From positions 139,187,126 through 139,251,125 of the forward strand of contig JALIGW010000003.1 in NCBI GenBank assembly GCA_023053685.1: a stretch of DNA of 64,000 nucleotides. Direction: 5' to 3'. Below, one piece after another: positions 33,101 through 43,942 of this stretch (within the stretch, counting starts at the first letter, position 1; each line of letters starts with the position of its first letter). The notes beneath the pieces were generated by a model. That model did no database searches and was not told where the DNA came from. It worked only from the letters and a program-made list of their open reading frames with translations. Source of the DNA: Diadophis punctatus similis (lineage: Eukaryota; Chordata; Lepidosauria; Squamata; Dipsadidae). The translations under genes were made by a program, and so were the position numbers.

Positions 33101-34081
33101 CGTCACAGTAACTGTGAATTTCTCACCCGCGGGCACCTGAGTTTTCTGAATGACAGCAAGATTCCCCCTAGTGGAGGGGAAAATCGCATTACAGCTGCCT
33201 CTTCTTGGCTGACCCCCCCAGGGCTGTCTCCGTGGGCCTGCAGGTGGTGCCTCTCTATAACTCTGAATGGGGGCGGCTCTACCCATCCGGCAAACCCTTG
33301 CTAGGTGGCCCCTGCGGCCGCAACGACGGCAAATGGCGTCCTGGAAATTGCATTGGGCCCTCAAATGGTCCCCCCCACAGCCCCTGCATGGAGAGAGAGA
33401 TGGAGGCGGTCTTTGCCTCACGTCCCCCTTATTCTGACACTCAGAAATGCGGCAAACGTCCTCTTCAATTTTGAGCTCCCTCTCTAATGCTTCTGGGAGA
33501 GTGGCGATGGCATTGGTCACAGAGGCATTGGGGACGGGCGTTGGGTTAATGCTAATGTCCATCTCAGCGAGGGATTGGTTGGACAGTTCAGCAGCACGAG
33601 CCTCATCAAGTGCAACTTGGAATGTGAGGTTGTGCATGGCGAGCAATCGCCTCTTCAGTCGGCAGTCCCTGACTCCAAAAACAAGCCTATCCAAAAGGTA
33701 GTCTTCTAAATTGCTGAACTCACAATTTAAGGAAGCCCTCCTGAGGGCAGCCACAAATTGATTCACTGTCTCACCCTCCTTCTGATTCCGATGGTAAAAA
33801 GCATAACGTCTAGCACATCTAGAAGGAGGGGGTGCGTAATGATCTTTAAGTTTCTCCATAAATTCATCCCAAGACACGCTATGAATCGAGCGAGGGGCGA
33901 AAAGGGCTAGGGCAGTCTCGAACATGTCAGGCCCACAAAATCCGAGAAAATATGCCCGCTTTCTGTCTCCTGACAGCTCGGTGAACTCATTTGCGATGAG
34001 GAAACATTCGAACCGGGCTACATAGGAAGCCCAGGTCTCCCTCGGCGGGTTAAAGGGAGCGAATGTATGTTGGGTGGCCAT
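30191..34081 (-). CDS. Gag-Pol polyprotein of the gypsy element (intact ORF)
   Basis: A 1,296-residue single frame combining gag and pol without frameshift or readthrough, making capsid and the enzymes that copy and integrate the element. In order: gag about 1-230; two zinc knuckles at C232-C244 (CX2CX3HX4C) and C251-C264 (CX2CX4HX4C); aspartic protease with DTGS at 338-341; reverse transcriptase about 440-680 with YFDD at 619-622; RNase H about 760-880 with D768, E810 and D835; integrase zinc-binding H986, H989, C1019, C1022; integrase core D1050, D1104, E1140 (D,D-35-E); C-terminal basic and chromatin-contact region about 1200-1296. The start is the first ATG after the primer-binding site. 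All catalytic residues I can check are present, so it may be active; this is inference. No envelope frame follows. Confidence 0.97.
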   Translation of the reverse strand: MATQHTFAPFNPPRETWASYVARFECFLIANEFTELSGDRKRAYFLGFCGPDMFETALALFAPRSIHSVSWDEFMEKLKDHYAPPPSRCARRYAFYHRNQKEGETVNQFVAALRRASLNCEFSNLEDYLLDRLVFGVRDCRLKRRLLAMHNLTFQVALDEARAAELSNQSLAEMDISINPTPVPNASVTNAIATLPEALERELKIEEDVCRISECQNKGDVRQRPPPSLSPCRGCGGDHLRAQCNFQDAICRRCGRRGHLARVCRMGRAAPIQSYREAPPAGPRRQPWGGQPRRGSCNAIFPSTRGNLAVIQKTQVPAGEKFTVTVTLGHKPCPMEVDTGSAVSIVSWSTLKRIFPGMSKSRLEPCPLFLRAYQGSSIPILGRGLFPVRFKTFAGRLPIVIVDGPLTSLLGLDWFPALGFSLEGINAVKGEDMGATLEQEFPAVFDGQLVKYTGTLVTFNLDPMVAPVRLKPRRVPLALLPKVDAELDRLLAQGILEAVDQARWETPIVTPVKPDGSIRLCADYKCTVNRALQSHAYPVPIVHHLLHSLGGGKVFAKLDLSQAYQQLPVDDQAAEAQTIITHRGAFRCRRLQFGISTAPGIFQGLMERLLHGIPGTVPYFDDVLVTASSREELISRVRAVLTKFQDVGLRIKKSKCVFAASSVEFLGFLVDSTGIHPTASKIQAIVDAPRPNCKAELQAFLGLLNFYAIFLPHKATVAEPLHRLLDARAPWKWGPREAHSFAAVKGLLKANTVLAQYSTQLPLVLACDASPYGVGAVLSHRLPNGEEAPIAFFSRTLAGPERNYGQIDKEALALIAGVHKFHHYLYGRRFDLVTDHQPLLGLLSSNRPTPQMISPRMTRWSVFLANYEYHLIYQPGRNIAHADALSRCPLPILLEDPAPASTVFHLNDINLPIAASDIAKSTARDPVLSRVLTWVLRGWPGDTVTSEFAPFKTRQCELSVLRGCLLWGERVVIPTVFRRATLNLLHRGHPGVVRMKALARGYVWWPGMDKAIEERVAKCSICQENRASPPKATPQVWETPAGPWSRIHVDFAGPVQGQMFLVVVDAFSKWLEVRLMSTTTTDSLIRCLESLFATHGYPDVLISDNGPQLTAARFEGFLANLGIRHGLIAPWHPAGNGMAERMVRTTKETLRKLGPGDWRDKVAELLFTQHTTPCTATNKTPAELLMGRRLRTQLDRLHPHYSTEKPLDSSRPGRSFQVGSPVYARNYASSPLWLPGVVVGSSGPCSYRVLLDNGQEWHRHIDQLRSRWGETAGAKPQLAESPNPIEGLRLGEEGAR

Positions 34082-34155
34082 TACTCGTCCCTGACAGTGC
34101 TTTCACAATTTTCCTTACGTTCAGGTGTGCTGGAGTCACTCGATGTGGATTCGAC

Positions 34156-34173
34156 CTCCTTCTTCGTCGCCAG
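34156..34173 (-). other. Primer-binding site of the gypsy element
   Basis: TGGCGACGAAGAAGG in element sense, one base after the 5' LTR, starts with TGG as expected for pairing with a tRNA CCA end. The matching tRNA is not identified. Confidence 0.7.
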
Positions 34174-34381
34174 TATTATATTCGTGAGGAACGACGCTGA
34201 GGCTTGAGTCGGACTAATGCTTTATTAACTTCTGAACCTCCTAACTAGAGTCGTCTGACAGGAGCAGGCCCCGATCTGACAGCTCTGTATTTATACTGAA
34301 CACAACATAACATCAACCAATCACAACGCTTAGAATTCCCCCTCCTTTTGGAGCCCCCTGGTGGAGCCCCAGGACATTACA
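34174..34381 (-). repeat. 5' LTR of the gypsy element (TATA present)
   Basis: Element-sense start TGTAATGTCCTGGGGCTCC. A TATA box GTATAAATAC is at 34295-34286 and AATAAA (element sense) at 34226-34221, so U3-R-U5 order is readable. Confidence 0.95.
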
Positions 34382-34386
34382 GGTGC

Positions 34387-37300
34387 CAAGCCGAAGATGG
34401 TGGACTTGACTCCCTGTTTTTCAAACACATTGGTACTCTAATAGAGAAATCAAAGAATGTCAACATCATTGTGGGCCTAACTGCAGAACAATGCTGAAAA
34501 GGAAATTATTCTTACTGTTTGGCAATATCTATAGAAGATATTCTCCAATGTCTGGTAAAAATGGAAAAGACAGTAGCATTTATATCTTTATATTTTTCAT
34601 CAAGCTGAATGTTTACTAATGGATCAACAGCAATAAATATTGATATCCGTTAAAGTACAGATAGGCCTCTTTTACAGACTACTTGCTGTTACAAAAGTGA
34701 TGAAAAAGTAACCTTATGATCAACCTTCACATATACTACTCTCATAGATCTGTAAAGGAAAGCTGAAATGATCATAAATACAGTCACGTTTTCACTTAGC
34801 TTGGCTTAAAACTGAGTTACCAGTCCCAATTGTGATTACTAAACAAAGACGGCCTGTAGAGGTTTGAGGAAAGCTTTAGAAACATTACATCTGTACAAGG
34901 ATTAACACAGACTTCTCTAAACTAGTACTTCCCAAATGTGTGGGTTGCACTCAGCCTAGAATAATTATTCCAGAAAGATCTTTCTTTCCCAAAGAATAGT
35001 TTGGTCTGATTGTTTTGGTGCTGTATGTTTCACAGTGTTATCCAAATTCTTCCAGTCACTAGTACTCTGGGTAGATGTAATAACCACGGAGTTAACAGTC
35101 ACCACAATAATAACAATAATTTGGAAACATTTCTTTTATAAGTAGCATTTGGAACTTCTTTGGATAAGGAGAGTACAGGGGATCGCCTACTTGTGCTCTG
35201 GATGGTGGAGACACTGTGTCTAAAAGTTGTTTTGAAAGAGGAACATGTTCTACCTGAAAGATTAAGACTGAGTTGAAAGATTTACAAATGACAGGCTACA
35301 GATATGACATGGGAAAAGTGTTACACTGGACGTACAAAAGAAACCGACATACTTAATTATTAAATTAAAAGAGACATGCAAACAATAAACCAAGAGAGTC
35401 ACCTGGATAATTTTCCTATATTGGATTTACAAAAGAGGCTTGCTAATGTTTCAAAGAACCTTGTATAACATTGTAAATGTTACAACAGTGTATTTTTTCT
35501 GTTGTATTTTTTCTTTCTTCCCTTTTTAAAGCAGGTTTTATATATTCTCCTTTTTTTGAGAATGCAGGTATCTGCATTATAATTATTTTTGTGTTTATTC
35601 ATTCTTCTGTTAGTATTTTAGAAGCAATACAAATAAAAAAGATTAAGATTGTTAGTAGTAAAAGAAAGAAATACAAAGTTGGTTTATTTGATCAAAGTTA
35701 AAATAGATATGTAGTTATGTCTGGTAACCCTTAATAGACTTTTGCTGACATCAGGACTGAAATGATGTTTTATGGATTTGTTTATAGATTAGAGATGAAA
35801 TATGGAAGAAGTCATTTGCTAGATTTAAAGAGAAGGCAATAAGTTATTAAAATTATATTTGAAATGAAGATGGAAAGTCCTTTATATATTTGTTTTATTT
35901 CTCTTTACGGTATTCTTATTTTCTTTTCTATTTTACTATTAGTCCCTTGTTTTCTTTCTTTTCTGTATCTTCAACTCTTTCTTTTTATTCTATCTTTTTT
36001 CAGTTTGCATTAGTTTTTATTGTTGTAAATTATAATCTTTAATAAAATTACCAGAAAAGAAACGTGATTAGCAGGCCAGTTTTGCAGAGATACATCACTT
36101 AAGGTATCAGCAGATAAGAATGATTTCCCCCCCCCCACTATTTCTGTGATACTTTATTTTATTTTTGTGATCTTTTCCCCCCCAATAAGTTGGAGATTCT
36201 GCTGATTCTAGTACGAGGAAGTTTGGCCTGATTAATCTATTGTGCCAAAGCTACAGTTATTTTTTGAATCAACATAATTGGGTGGGAACATTCAACTGAA
36301 TCAAAATGAAAGAAAACAACAATATATGAAGTAGTCCAGAGAGAATGAATACAAGTTTAAATCAAAATTTTACATTATGTCAAAAGGTATGATTTGGATT
36401 ACAGTCTTTTCTACTTGCCTACTTTAAAAAAAAAACTTTCCCCCTTTTTTGTGGAATATCAAATTTGTTCTTGAGATAGGAAAAAGGAAGGAGCTACTTC
36501 AAAGGCAATTTCACCTGTGCTCATTTTCAAATATTTGTTTTAGCATAGGTAGGAATGTGTTTAATCTTGTTCTTTTCTGGCAGGCTACTTTGTAAAACCT
36601 GTCTGAGTAGTTTCCCCCCCCCCTTCTTTCAGCTAAACTTATTCAATTACATCCAGCTTTACTAATAACACGGTAGCAAGTAGCAGTTTACAGTTGGCAC
36701 TGGGGAAATCCAGTTTGAAATCATGAAGCTCACAGGGTGACTTTGGCTTAGGCACATTCAGTCTGCTACACAAGATTGTTGTGGTGGGAAAAATGAGGAG
36801 GAAGTGCATTGTGAGGTATTCTCACTTCTTGAAAGAAAGGTGGGCTATGCATCTGTTGGTTCTTCACCAGAAATGTAAACATTATATGTAACTTTCAAGA
36901 ACTGAGGATTATATACAGTATATGACAAGCAAAATCACAGCACCCTCTGTTGATAGAAAAGTGGCATTTTAAAATAAACCCACTATTACTGCACCTAAAA
37001 CAACATAGCAGAAATAAATTGTAAGCACAAAAATGAGAAAAATTGCCCTGCTTCATGTTCAATTCTACTACAGCTGCTTTTGGGGTATATAGTCTTTAAC
37101 ATATCACAAAAATATGGTGTGACTCTTGCACAATCCAAAATTACCTGTCTTGCACTTAAGCCATGAATCATGATTTACTAATTCCCGTAGCTGTGTTTTG
37201 ATGACAGTTACCAAAAATGCACAAAGCCATTTGTGTTGGCACTAATGGCACAAAGCCATTAGTTGTTGACTACAGTTTTTGTATGTTATTTCCTAGGTAA

Positions 37301-37674
37301 CTGCAAACGTTCTCATTTTATGCTCCTTGTTGTGACTCGTGCTTGGTAGAGGCAATCTAGTAACCCCCACTGGTTACTCGATTTCTTCATGTTTTGGTTT
37401 CAAAAATATTTACTCAGACTTTCCTAAGAGAATAATATCTGCAACCCCTTCACTTTATTTGCTCAGCAAAGTAGCCTATTTAATTACAGACTCATATAAA
37501 CTGTTCCTACCATATATTTATTCAGTGAAAATAATAAATTCAAAAAGCAGAAAAATGTACTTCTTTTGCTTTAATGTGATCAAATGCAAACGTATAAATT
37601 CTACAAATAGATTTCTATAAATAAATACAATCTCCAATTTAAGGTGTAAGTTATTATTTTATGGCATGGGTCCA
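34387..37674. other. Intergenic stretch without a recognised gene
   Basis: AT-rich sequence with no supported coding exon. 35470-36060 has T-rich sequence ending AATCTTTAATAAAATTACCAG, resembling an L1-type 3' end. 36660-36850 resembles an old SINE (TGGGGAAAT..GGGTGACTTTGGCTTAGGC..GATTGTTGTGGTGGG). C-runs occur at 36127 and 36613. Confidence 0.4.
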
Positions 37675-38440
37675 AGTTACCTGAGGAACTGTCTCACCCT
37701 AATGCAAGGGTCTGCAACCTGCGGCTCTGGAGCCGCATGTGGCTCTTTCATCCCTCTGCTGCGGCTCCCTGTCGCTCAAAATATGCGTCACAATCGCCAA
37801 TGTGCGACATCGTCCGGCACATGATTTATTGAGCTTTTCGACCTTTTTTTTCGGAGTTCAAAATGTTTTTGTTGCATGCAGAAATAAAAATGTGTTTTCT
37901 CTGTAGCAGGTCATTGATTTCATAAATGCAACACACTATAGTTTTTTTATACATAGCATAAAGGTAAAAAATGATATATGCAGTGTTATTTTCATTTCAG
38001 ATGTCAAAAGGGTTTTGTGGCTCCCGGTGTTTTCTTTTCTGTGGGAAACGGGTCCAAATGGCTCTTTGAGTGTTTAAGGTTGCCAACCTCTGCCCTAATG
38101 GGATTGGCCTGTCCCATGTGCACCGGCAGAAGGGGCATGCTGCGGACCCGATCGGCCAAGCAATTTCAGCTGGCAGTGTCCAAGAAAAACCTTTCCTGCC
38201 ACAGCACCTTTCCTCTGGAACATCATATCCTTCGGGCGAGATCTGCCTCCCCCCATCTTCTTGTCCTTCCATAGTAAAGGTCTTAAAACCTGAGTCTGCC
38301 AATTGGCTTATGGCCCAGGTAGGGGAGTGTCATCCTAGTTACTGGATTAACTAGAAGACCTCTATTCTCCTCCTCCCAGCTATCTTGGCTATTTCTTGTT
38401 AATTTTGATATTTTGTTTTATTGCTTTACTGTGTTAGTTT
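37675..38440 (+). mobile_element. LINE 3'-end remnant split by a hAT element
   Basis: 37675-37704 plus 38093-38440 rejoin into ..CTCACCCTAATGGGATTGGCC.. with CCTTTCCTGCCACAGCACCTTTCC and CTGGAACATCATATCC, the same family as 19085-19560. Its continuation past a SINE ends at 38800-38890 with GTAAGTTGCCCAGAGT. Confidence 0.65.
37705..38092. mobile_element. hAT element with perfect 8-bp target duplication
   Basis: CAAGGGTCTGCAACCTGCGG start and AAGGTTGCCAACCTCTG end, flanked by identical CCCTAATG at 37697-37704 and 38093-38100. A 388-bp relative, inverted, of 11654-13158. Confidence 0.93.
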
Positions 38441-38446
38441 GTATAA

Positions 38447-38790
38447 GAGAAGGTGCGATGGCTCAGTGGTTAAAGATGCTGAGCTTCTCCGCTGAAAAGC
38501 TGACAGCCCGAGTTCGAGATCTGAGCGTTTTGCGCAACGGGGTGAGCTCCATTATTTGCTCCTGCCCACCTACCAGTTTGAAAGCATGCAAATGCAAGTA
38601 GATTAATAGATACCACTTCGATGGGCAGATAACAGCATTCCTTGCACTTTGGCTTATAATCATGTTGGCCACATGACCAGAGAAATGTCTTTGGGCAATG
38701 CTGGCTCCCTCAGCTAAGACATGGAAGTGAGCACTGCCCTCTAAAGTTGACACAACTGGAAATGGGAACTTTTCACCTTTACCTTTTTAA
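38447..38790 (+). repeat. tRNA-headed SINE nested in a LINE tail
   Basis: AGAAGGTGCGATGGCTCAGTGG head, B box GAGTTCGAGATC, then CCAGTTTGAAAGCATGCAAATG, ACCACTTCGATGGGCAGATAACAG and GGCCACATGACC, ending CTTTTCACCTTTACC. It interrupts the LINE remnant on either side. Confidence 0.75.
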
Positions 38791-39275
38791 TGTCAATACT
38801 ACAGTTTTATCGGATTGTAAGTTGCCCAGAGTTATGCAACAGTGAAATGGGAGATGAGTAAATTTAATAAGTACATGAATAAATAAGAGCTGTGTGGGTT
38901 GAAAGGATTAAAAGTTTTGCTCACTGTCTTTCTCTCACATAGACCATGAAGTTCAAGTTGTAAGAACTGTGGACTGTAACATTCCATCATTAGGAATGGG
39001 TACATTCTGCAATTGCACAGCCTGCTTCCTTGTAAGAAATAAGCAGGTACAAATCCTTCAGAACATGATAATCAACATGCATTCTGCGGATGGATTGTGT
39101 CCTCATAGGTGATGAGCTAGTAAGATTGTTGCTTCTGTTCCCATCGTGATAAGCCGCAATTTACTTTGGCTTGGTGGCTAAGGCATAACTGGATGACTTC
39201 AAGTATCACTATAAACCATAAACCAGTGCTTATAAAGCATTCACTTAATACATTAAAGTCAAACCATCCAGAAGT

Positions 39276-39522
39276 GGGTTTAGGACAATTTGCTCCAGCC
39301 AACTCTCCGTGGGTCAATTCAATGCAGGATAACTCAAGAGAGGGACAAGTGAATTGCAGAGACCTTGCCTTGCTTTAGGTTTGAACCTTCTCAAGTTAGA
39401 AGTCCTTGAAACTAGGGTGAGCTGTAATTCTACTTGTCTCTGTCTTGAGTAATCCCACATTGAATGGGTGGCGAGTTGTCCTATGGTAAGTTGGCTGCGG
39501 TAAGTCGGCTGGGGCAATTTGT
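39276..39522. mobile_element. Imperfect palindromic MITE
   Basis: Left arm GGACAATTTGCTCCAGCCAAC..CAAGTGAATTGCAG (39283-39360) is the complement, with mismatches, of CTGTAATTCTACTTG..GTCGGCTGGGGCAATTTGTC (39421-39523). No coding potential. Confidence 0.6.
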
Positions 39523-40437
39523 CTATTCTGTCCAAAAGCTACACTTCGAACCATAAATATATCTGTCTACTAATTGTTTCTACAATTTCATTTTAGCTGT
39601 AAAAGAGGACAGGGCTCTTTAAATCAAGGCCTGGTGTCCCCTAGAAAGAATCAGTTGAGGACCTTATGCAGCTGTTGATCTAATTTTGTTTCACTATATA
39701 TTCTTTATATTTTAAATTTGTGCAATTATTACAGTAATTTATATTATAATGACAGTGCAGGGATATTGCTCTTTCTATTTTTCTTTTACCGGGGCTACTC
39801 AGAATAAAATCCCTATTATCGATCAGAGAAGCAGGTGAAGGTCCTTTTATCCGGTACAGTATATTGCTAATGATGTAGAAAACGTGAAGCTTAGGATTCT
39901 AGGAATGAAGATTCATCACCCTGTTTTTCTAAGCAATTATTTCCTTTTTTCAGTACAGTGCAATGGATTTTTTTTTACTGTAATCTATTGGTGATGTCTA
40001 GGCCAGATGATGATTGATATTTACTCCAATGTTGTAATTGTTTCAAGTGTGAGCAGAAAATTGACAAAGAAAGCAACTTGGATCAGAATAAAGTGATGGC
40101 ATCTCAAACCATGGGAAAGACTGACATTATTTTTGTGCTAGTAAAAATAGAATTCTACCCTCTGTTCCAGTTTTGTATCTATCTACTGTACAATTTGGGA
40201 TAACAATGCAGTAGTCAGATAGTGGGTGTGAAATTCCATATTCCAAAGGGATTAATTTTATTAGCCTTTGTTCCTGCTCTGAATTAGAAAGAGGTGCATT
40301 TGGTACTATAATACCCAGTAGTAGAACAAGGGTCTTAAAACCCCCTCTGTGTACTGAATTTTCAATATGTTTTAAAATGTGGATGTATATGTTATGGGCT
40401 TATCAAATACAGGTGGAAATGTCCATTGAGTCTATTC

Positions 40438-40506
40438 CAGGGGCCTCCACACTTGGCAACTTTAAGACTTGTGGACTTCAACTCCTAGAATTCCTCAGCC
40501 AGTAGT
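40438..40506. mobile_element. Half copy of the hairpin hAT MITE
   Basis: CAGGGGCCTCCACACTTGGCAACTTTAAG..CCTCAGCCAGTA is one arm of the family at 26049-26178. The flanks GTCTATTC and GTCTGTTC (one mismatch) fit an 8-bp target duplication around a deleted copy. 40700-40812 resembles another hAT remnant (GGCACCAGGGGCCGG). Confidence 0.55.
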
Positions 40507-40979
40507 CTGTTCCATTGCTTGGAGCAAGAATCCAAATTAAAAACTGCCACGACAGATATAGCCTCTGCTTAAGTCTATCCAGAGAAGGGAAACCATCCCA
40601 TTCTGGATAATTGTCTTACACGAATCTGCCTTCTTATAATTGAAATCCATTATTCCATGTCCTGTACTCTGTTCAGCTCTTTGAATAATGAGTTGGGCAC
40701 CAGGGGCCGGTTCTGTGAAGAGAGGTTCTTCCATGGACAGGAGGGGACATGGTTTTGTATGCTGTCTGTAACCTGCGGATGGGGCTTCGCAGGGGTTGGG
40801 GATCCCTGATGTACTCTATTCTCAAAGCTAAACACCCTCATTTTCTTCAGTTTCCTTTTAAGCTTAATTTCTGATTGATGGTAGATCAAGCTGTTGAGAA
40901 ATTAAGGAGGGCCAGAATGGATGCACAACTCCCAACCTGGCCTTGCTCTAGGTTGTCACTAAGTGTGATCAATGCCGAT

Positions 40980-41420
40980 TTAGCACTGTGCTTAGGATTG
41001 AAACACAGTGTCAGGGTTCCAAATAGCATCCAAAATTAAATCAGAGTTCGAGTCAATGTATTCCTCAAAGTCCCAATTTATTTTTAGAGCCATGTTGGTA
41101 CATCTGGGTGAAACCCGAATCTGAAGTCCCCCGGGTTTCACCACCCAGTTGAAAGTTCAAGTCCTTGCCCCCACACCCACAAATCCATCACGTCCAATCT
41201 TCAAGTGCCATGCTGGCAGAGTCCACCCATCTCCTTCCGTGCAGGTGTAAGGGCGCAGAGACAAAGGATGACCTTGGCTTTCTAGAAGGAATTTATTATG
41301 GCTACATACTAACAACCTCATGTCATCCCCCCTCCCATTTTCCTACAATAGAAAATGCATAATAGAATAGTATAAAGTGTGGCAGGCCAAAGTCCTCAAA
41401 TAAAAATGGCTTTGGCCTGC
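40980..41420. repeat. Possible LTR or other retroelement fragment
   Basis: TGTCAGGGTTCCAAATAGCATCC..CCAATTTATTTTTAGAGCC..CTGGGTGAAACCCG..AAGTCCCCCGGGTTTCACCACCCAG includes a short inverted repeat and an antisense AATAAA. Suggestive only; no target duplication found. Confidence 0.3.
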
Positions 41421-41802
41421 CATGCAGCTAGACAGGATCCGATGAATCATCTTCCTCTATAGGGCCCTCTTAACCTGCAGCCTGACTACCTTCTCAACAA
41501 CCTTTTCCAGAAAGGGAAACTTGATTAGAAATTATTCAACACGGTTGGATCCAGCAATGGCTTGTTTAGGAAGAGACAAAATCTAGCTGGAATCATCTCA
41601 AGGATCAATTCAACATTGTTTTTTAGCAATGACTTGTCATCTTCTAATGTGTTTGAGGCTGATGATTTTGAATGCCAGATCTGTAATCTGGTGAAATTGT
41701 GAATAAGAGGACATGTGTCATGTAGAACACAAAACCTGTTCTAAAAATCCCAAAGGTGCTTTTTCAGGAGGCAACTGGACTTTCTTGTTTTTTCTGTTTG
41801 AA

Positions 41803-41836
41803 GATGTTTCGCTTCTCATCCAAGAAGCTTCTTCAG
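41803..41836 (-). ncRNA. Second hammerhead-ribozyme-like motif
   Basis: Minus-strand copy of the same fold (CTGAAGA, stem GCTTCT/AGAAGC, GAAAC) but with ATC in place of GTC at the cleavage site, still a permitted UH-type triplet. Confidence 0.42.
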
Positions 41837-42062
41837 CTCTGACAGGATAGTGGGGAATGGAAGGATTTATATTCCTTGCAAACAGCTGGTTATTTGCATC
41901 CTTTTAGAGGGTCCTTGAAACACTTGGAGGTTTATCTGTGTCCTCAGGGTCACCTGAGTAGTGCTCCTGGTTCCTGTAGTTTGAAATGTTTCCTCTGGAA
42001 ATCCATTCCTACTCCACACCATTCAAAGGGTGTTCATCCTAAATTGTATACCGGTAGCTAAA

Positions 42063-42292
42063 AGTCTGTAGAGATTCTCAGTCATCCAGGTCATGGTTGT
42101 CCCAAAGGTGCTTTTTCAGGAGGCAACTGAACTTTTTTGTTTTTTTCTTTGAAGATATTTCGTTTCTCATCCAAGAGCTGAAGAAGCTTCTTGGATGAGA
42201 AGCGAAACGTCTTCAAAAGAAAATCCAGTTGCCTCCTGAAAAAGCACCTTTGGGACAACCATGACATGGATGACTGAGAATCTCTACAGACT
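42063..42292. repeat. 230-bp palindrome in the Penelope-like remnant
   Basis: Begins AGTCTGTAGAGATTCTCAGTC and ends with its complement; the arms meet near 42178. Confidence 0.85.
42178..42211 (+). ncRNA. Hammerhead-ribozyme-like motif
   Basis: CTGAAGA (core CUGANGA), then a stem GCTTCT/AGAAGC with a 6-base loop, then GAAAC and GTC at the cleavage position. One extra A sits between the core and stem II, and stem III is only two base pairs (AC/GU), as in minimal hammerheads of Penelope-like elements, which are thought to work as dimers. Activity is unproven. Confidence 0.45.
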
Positions 42293-42746
42293 GTTCTAAA
42301 AATGTTACTTAAGAAAATATCTGTCCAATACCATTTTAGTACATCAGAGAACTGAAATGAGAGAATCTGTAAAATATTGTTCTAAAATTACATATATTGT
42401 CCAGTTAATTGACATGAAATGGAGAGTCTCTCAATTCCAAGATTGGATAGCATCCATCTTCCTGGGAGTTTGTCATTTTTAAGACACACTATGTATCTTG
42501 AAGCAATGGGGCTCAATTGATTTTGCTTCTACCTGACCTTTCCCAGCAGGAACTGTGAGAAGAATTAAGTTTTTGGACATTTCAACTTTCTAACAGTTCC
42601 TTGAAGTAGTAGCTGCATGATCCCAACTTTGCCAGTCCCTCACTTTTCCAGGTGAAAGGAAAAAAGATGTAGCTTCTGGAAGGATGGGGAGTGTCCCTTA
42701 AGGCCTTTACACTCAGAGATCATCTGTGTTTCTATACAGTATACAC

Positions 42747-42878
42747 CAGAGGTCTTCAAACTTGGCAAGTTTAAGACTTGTGGACTTCAACTCCCAGAAT
42801 TCTCCAGCCAGCACTGGCTGGAGAATTCTGGGAGTTGAAGTCCACAAGTCTTAAAGTTGCCAAGTTTGAGGACCCCTG
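42747..42878. mobile_element. 132-bp hairpin hAT MITE with perfect target duplication
   Basis: CAGAGGTCTTCAAACTTGG..CCAGCCAGCACTGGCTGG..CCAAGTTTGAGGACCCCTG; identical flanks GTATACAC at 42739-42746 and 42879-42886. Confidence 0.93.
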
Positions 42879-43700
42879 GTATACACCATTTCTGTGGTCA
42901 TCTTGAACTCATGAAAGGGAATAAGCAATCCTGCTTCCTTCTTCCCATGAATCCAACTGGCTCTATAGAGAAGCTACAGTGTTGTCATTGTACCTGGTTA
43001 AAGTTCTCTCTCTACTTGGAAATTCTGATTTTTCATGATTTCCTGTCAGATAGAAAAATAGAAATACCTTCTTTGCTAATTTTTACACACAGTGTTAGTT
43101 GTAAAAGGAAGGAGAAAAACCATTCTCACCTACAAATTCAGTGTAACAGTTCCTAACACATTTTGCTAGATTCTCATAGAAGTAGCTCAAACCTAGTTAA
43201 CATGGTATGGAAGCATTTAACATTTTGCCTTGTTGTAACCTGTGATTAAATAACAATTACGCTACAATACTACTACATGTGTATTCAGGAAGAATATTCA
43301 ATAAACACAGTAGCCTATTATTAAGAAACAATAATAGAATTAGGCTGCATAAAATTAAGGCTGGGCTATTTATATACCAATAATAGATTATATAACATTT
43401 TGCAGATTTGCATGGTCCATATTTATATGTTATTTATTTATTTATTTTGTCAACACGTGTACAAGATAACAGGTATGATATAAACATAAACAAAAGCAAA
43501 GTATGTATAGGTAAATTTAGACAATAGGACAGAAGGACAGGGACGGTAGGAACGATGGTGCGCTTAACCACACCCCTTACAGACCTCTTAGGAATGGGGT
43601 GAGGTCAACTGTAGACAGTCTTAAGGTTAAAGTTTTGGGGGTTTGGGGAATATACATAGATGCTTTGGAGTTTGCCTGCCAGAAATGATACTATCTATAA

Positions 43701-43942
43701 TGAGCCGAGGTGGCGCAGCGGTTAGAGGCAGTACGGCAGGCCACTTTAGCTGACTGTGATCCGCAGGTCAGCGGTTCAAATCTCACCGGCTCAAGGTTGA
43801 CTCAGCCTTCCATCCTTCTGAGGTAGGTAAAATGAGGACCCAGATTGTTGGGGGCAATATAAATATACATTGCTTACTGGTGTAAACTGCTTAGAAAGTG
43901 CTTGCACTGTGAGGCGGTATATAGATATCACAAATAAACAAA
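43701..43942 (+). repeat. Sauria-type SINE
   Basis: GAGCCGAGGTGGCGCAGCGG head, B box GGTTCAAATC, GAGGACCCAGATTGTTGG body, tail GCGGTATATAGATATC with an AATAAATAAAT end. Confidence 0.85.

Larger units (their letters stand above)
29766..34381 (-). mobile_element. Complete Ty3/gypsy LTR retrotransposon
   Basis: 4,616-bp element on the minus strand: 5' LTR 34381-34174 (208 bp), primer-binding site just inside it, one uninterrupted gag-pol frame (34081-30191), polypurine tract 29982-29970, 3' LTR 29969-29766 (204 bp). The 5-bp target duplication GGTGC is at 29761-29765 and 34382-34386. The LTRs differ by about two substitutions and one 4-base indel, implying a young insertion. There is no envelope gene. 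The whole element lies outside host genes seen here. LTRs begin TG but end TA rather than CA in element orientation. Confidence 0.97.
41740..42292. mobile_element. Penelope-like retroelement remnant with inverted ends
   Basis: Contains the module CCCAAAGGTGCTTTTTCAGGAGGCAACTGGAC..GAAGATGTTTCGCTTCTCATCCAAGAAGCTTCTTCAG twice in one orientation (41750-41836, 42103-42176) and once inverted (42178-42292). This conserved module is characteristic of Penelope-like elements. No reverse-transcriptase frame is present. Confidence 0.6.

Noticed and set aside
29985..33701. Many plus-strand frames under the gypsy element
   Set aside because: Antisense shadows of the intact gag-pol frame.
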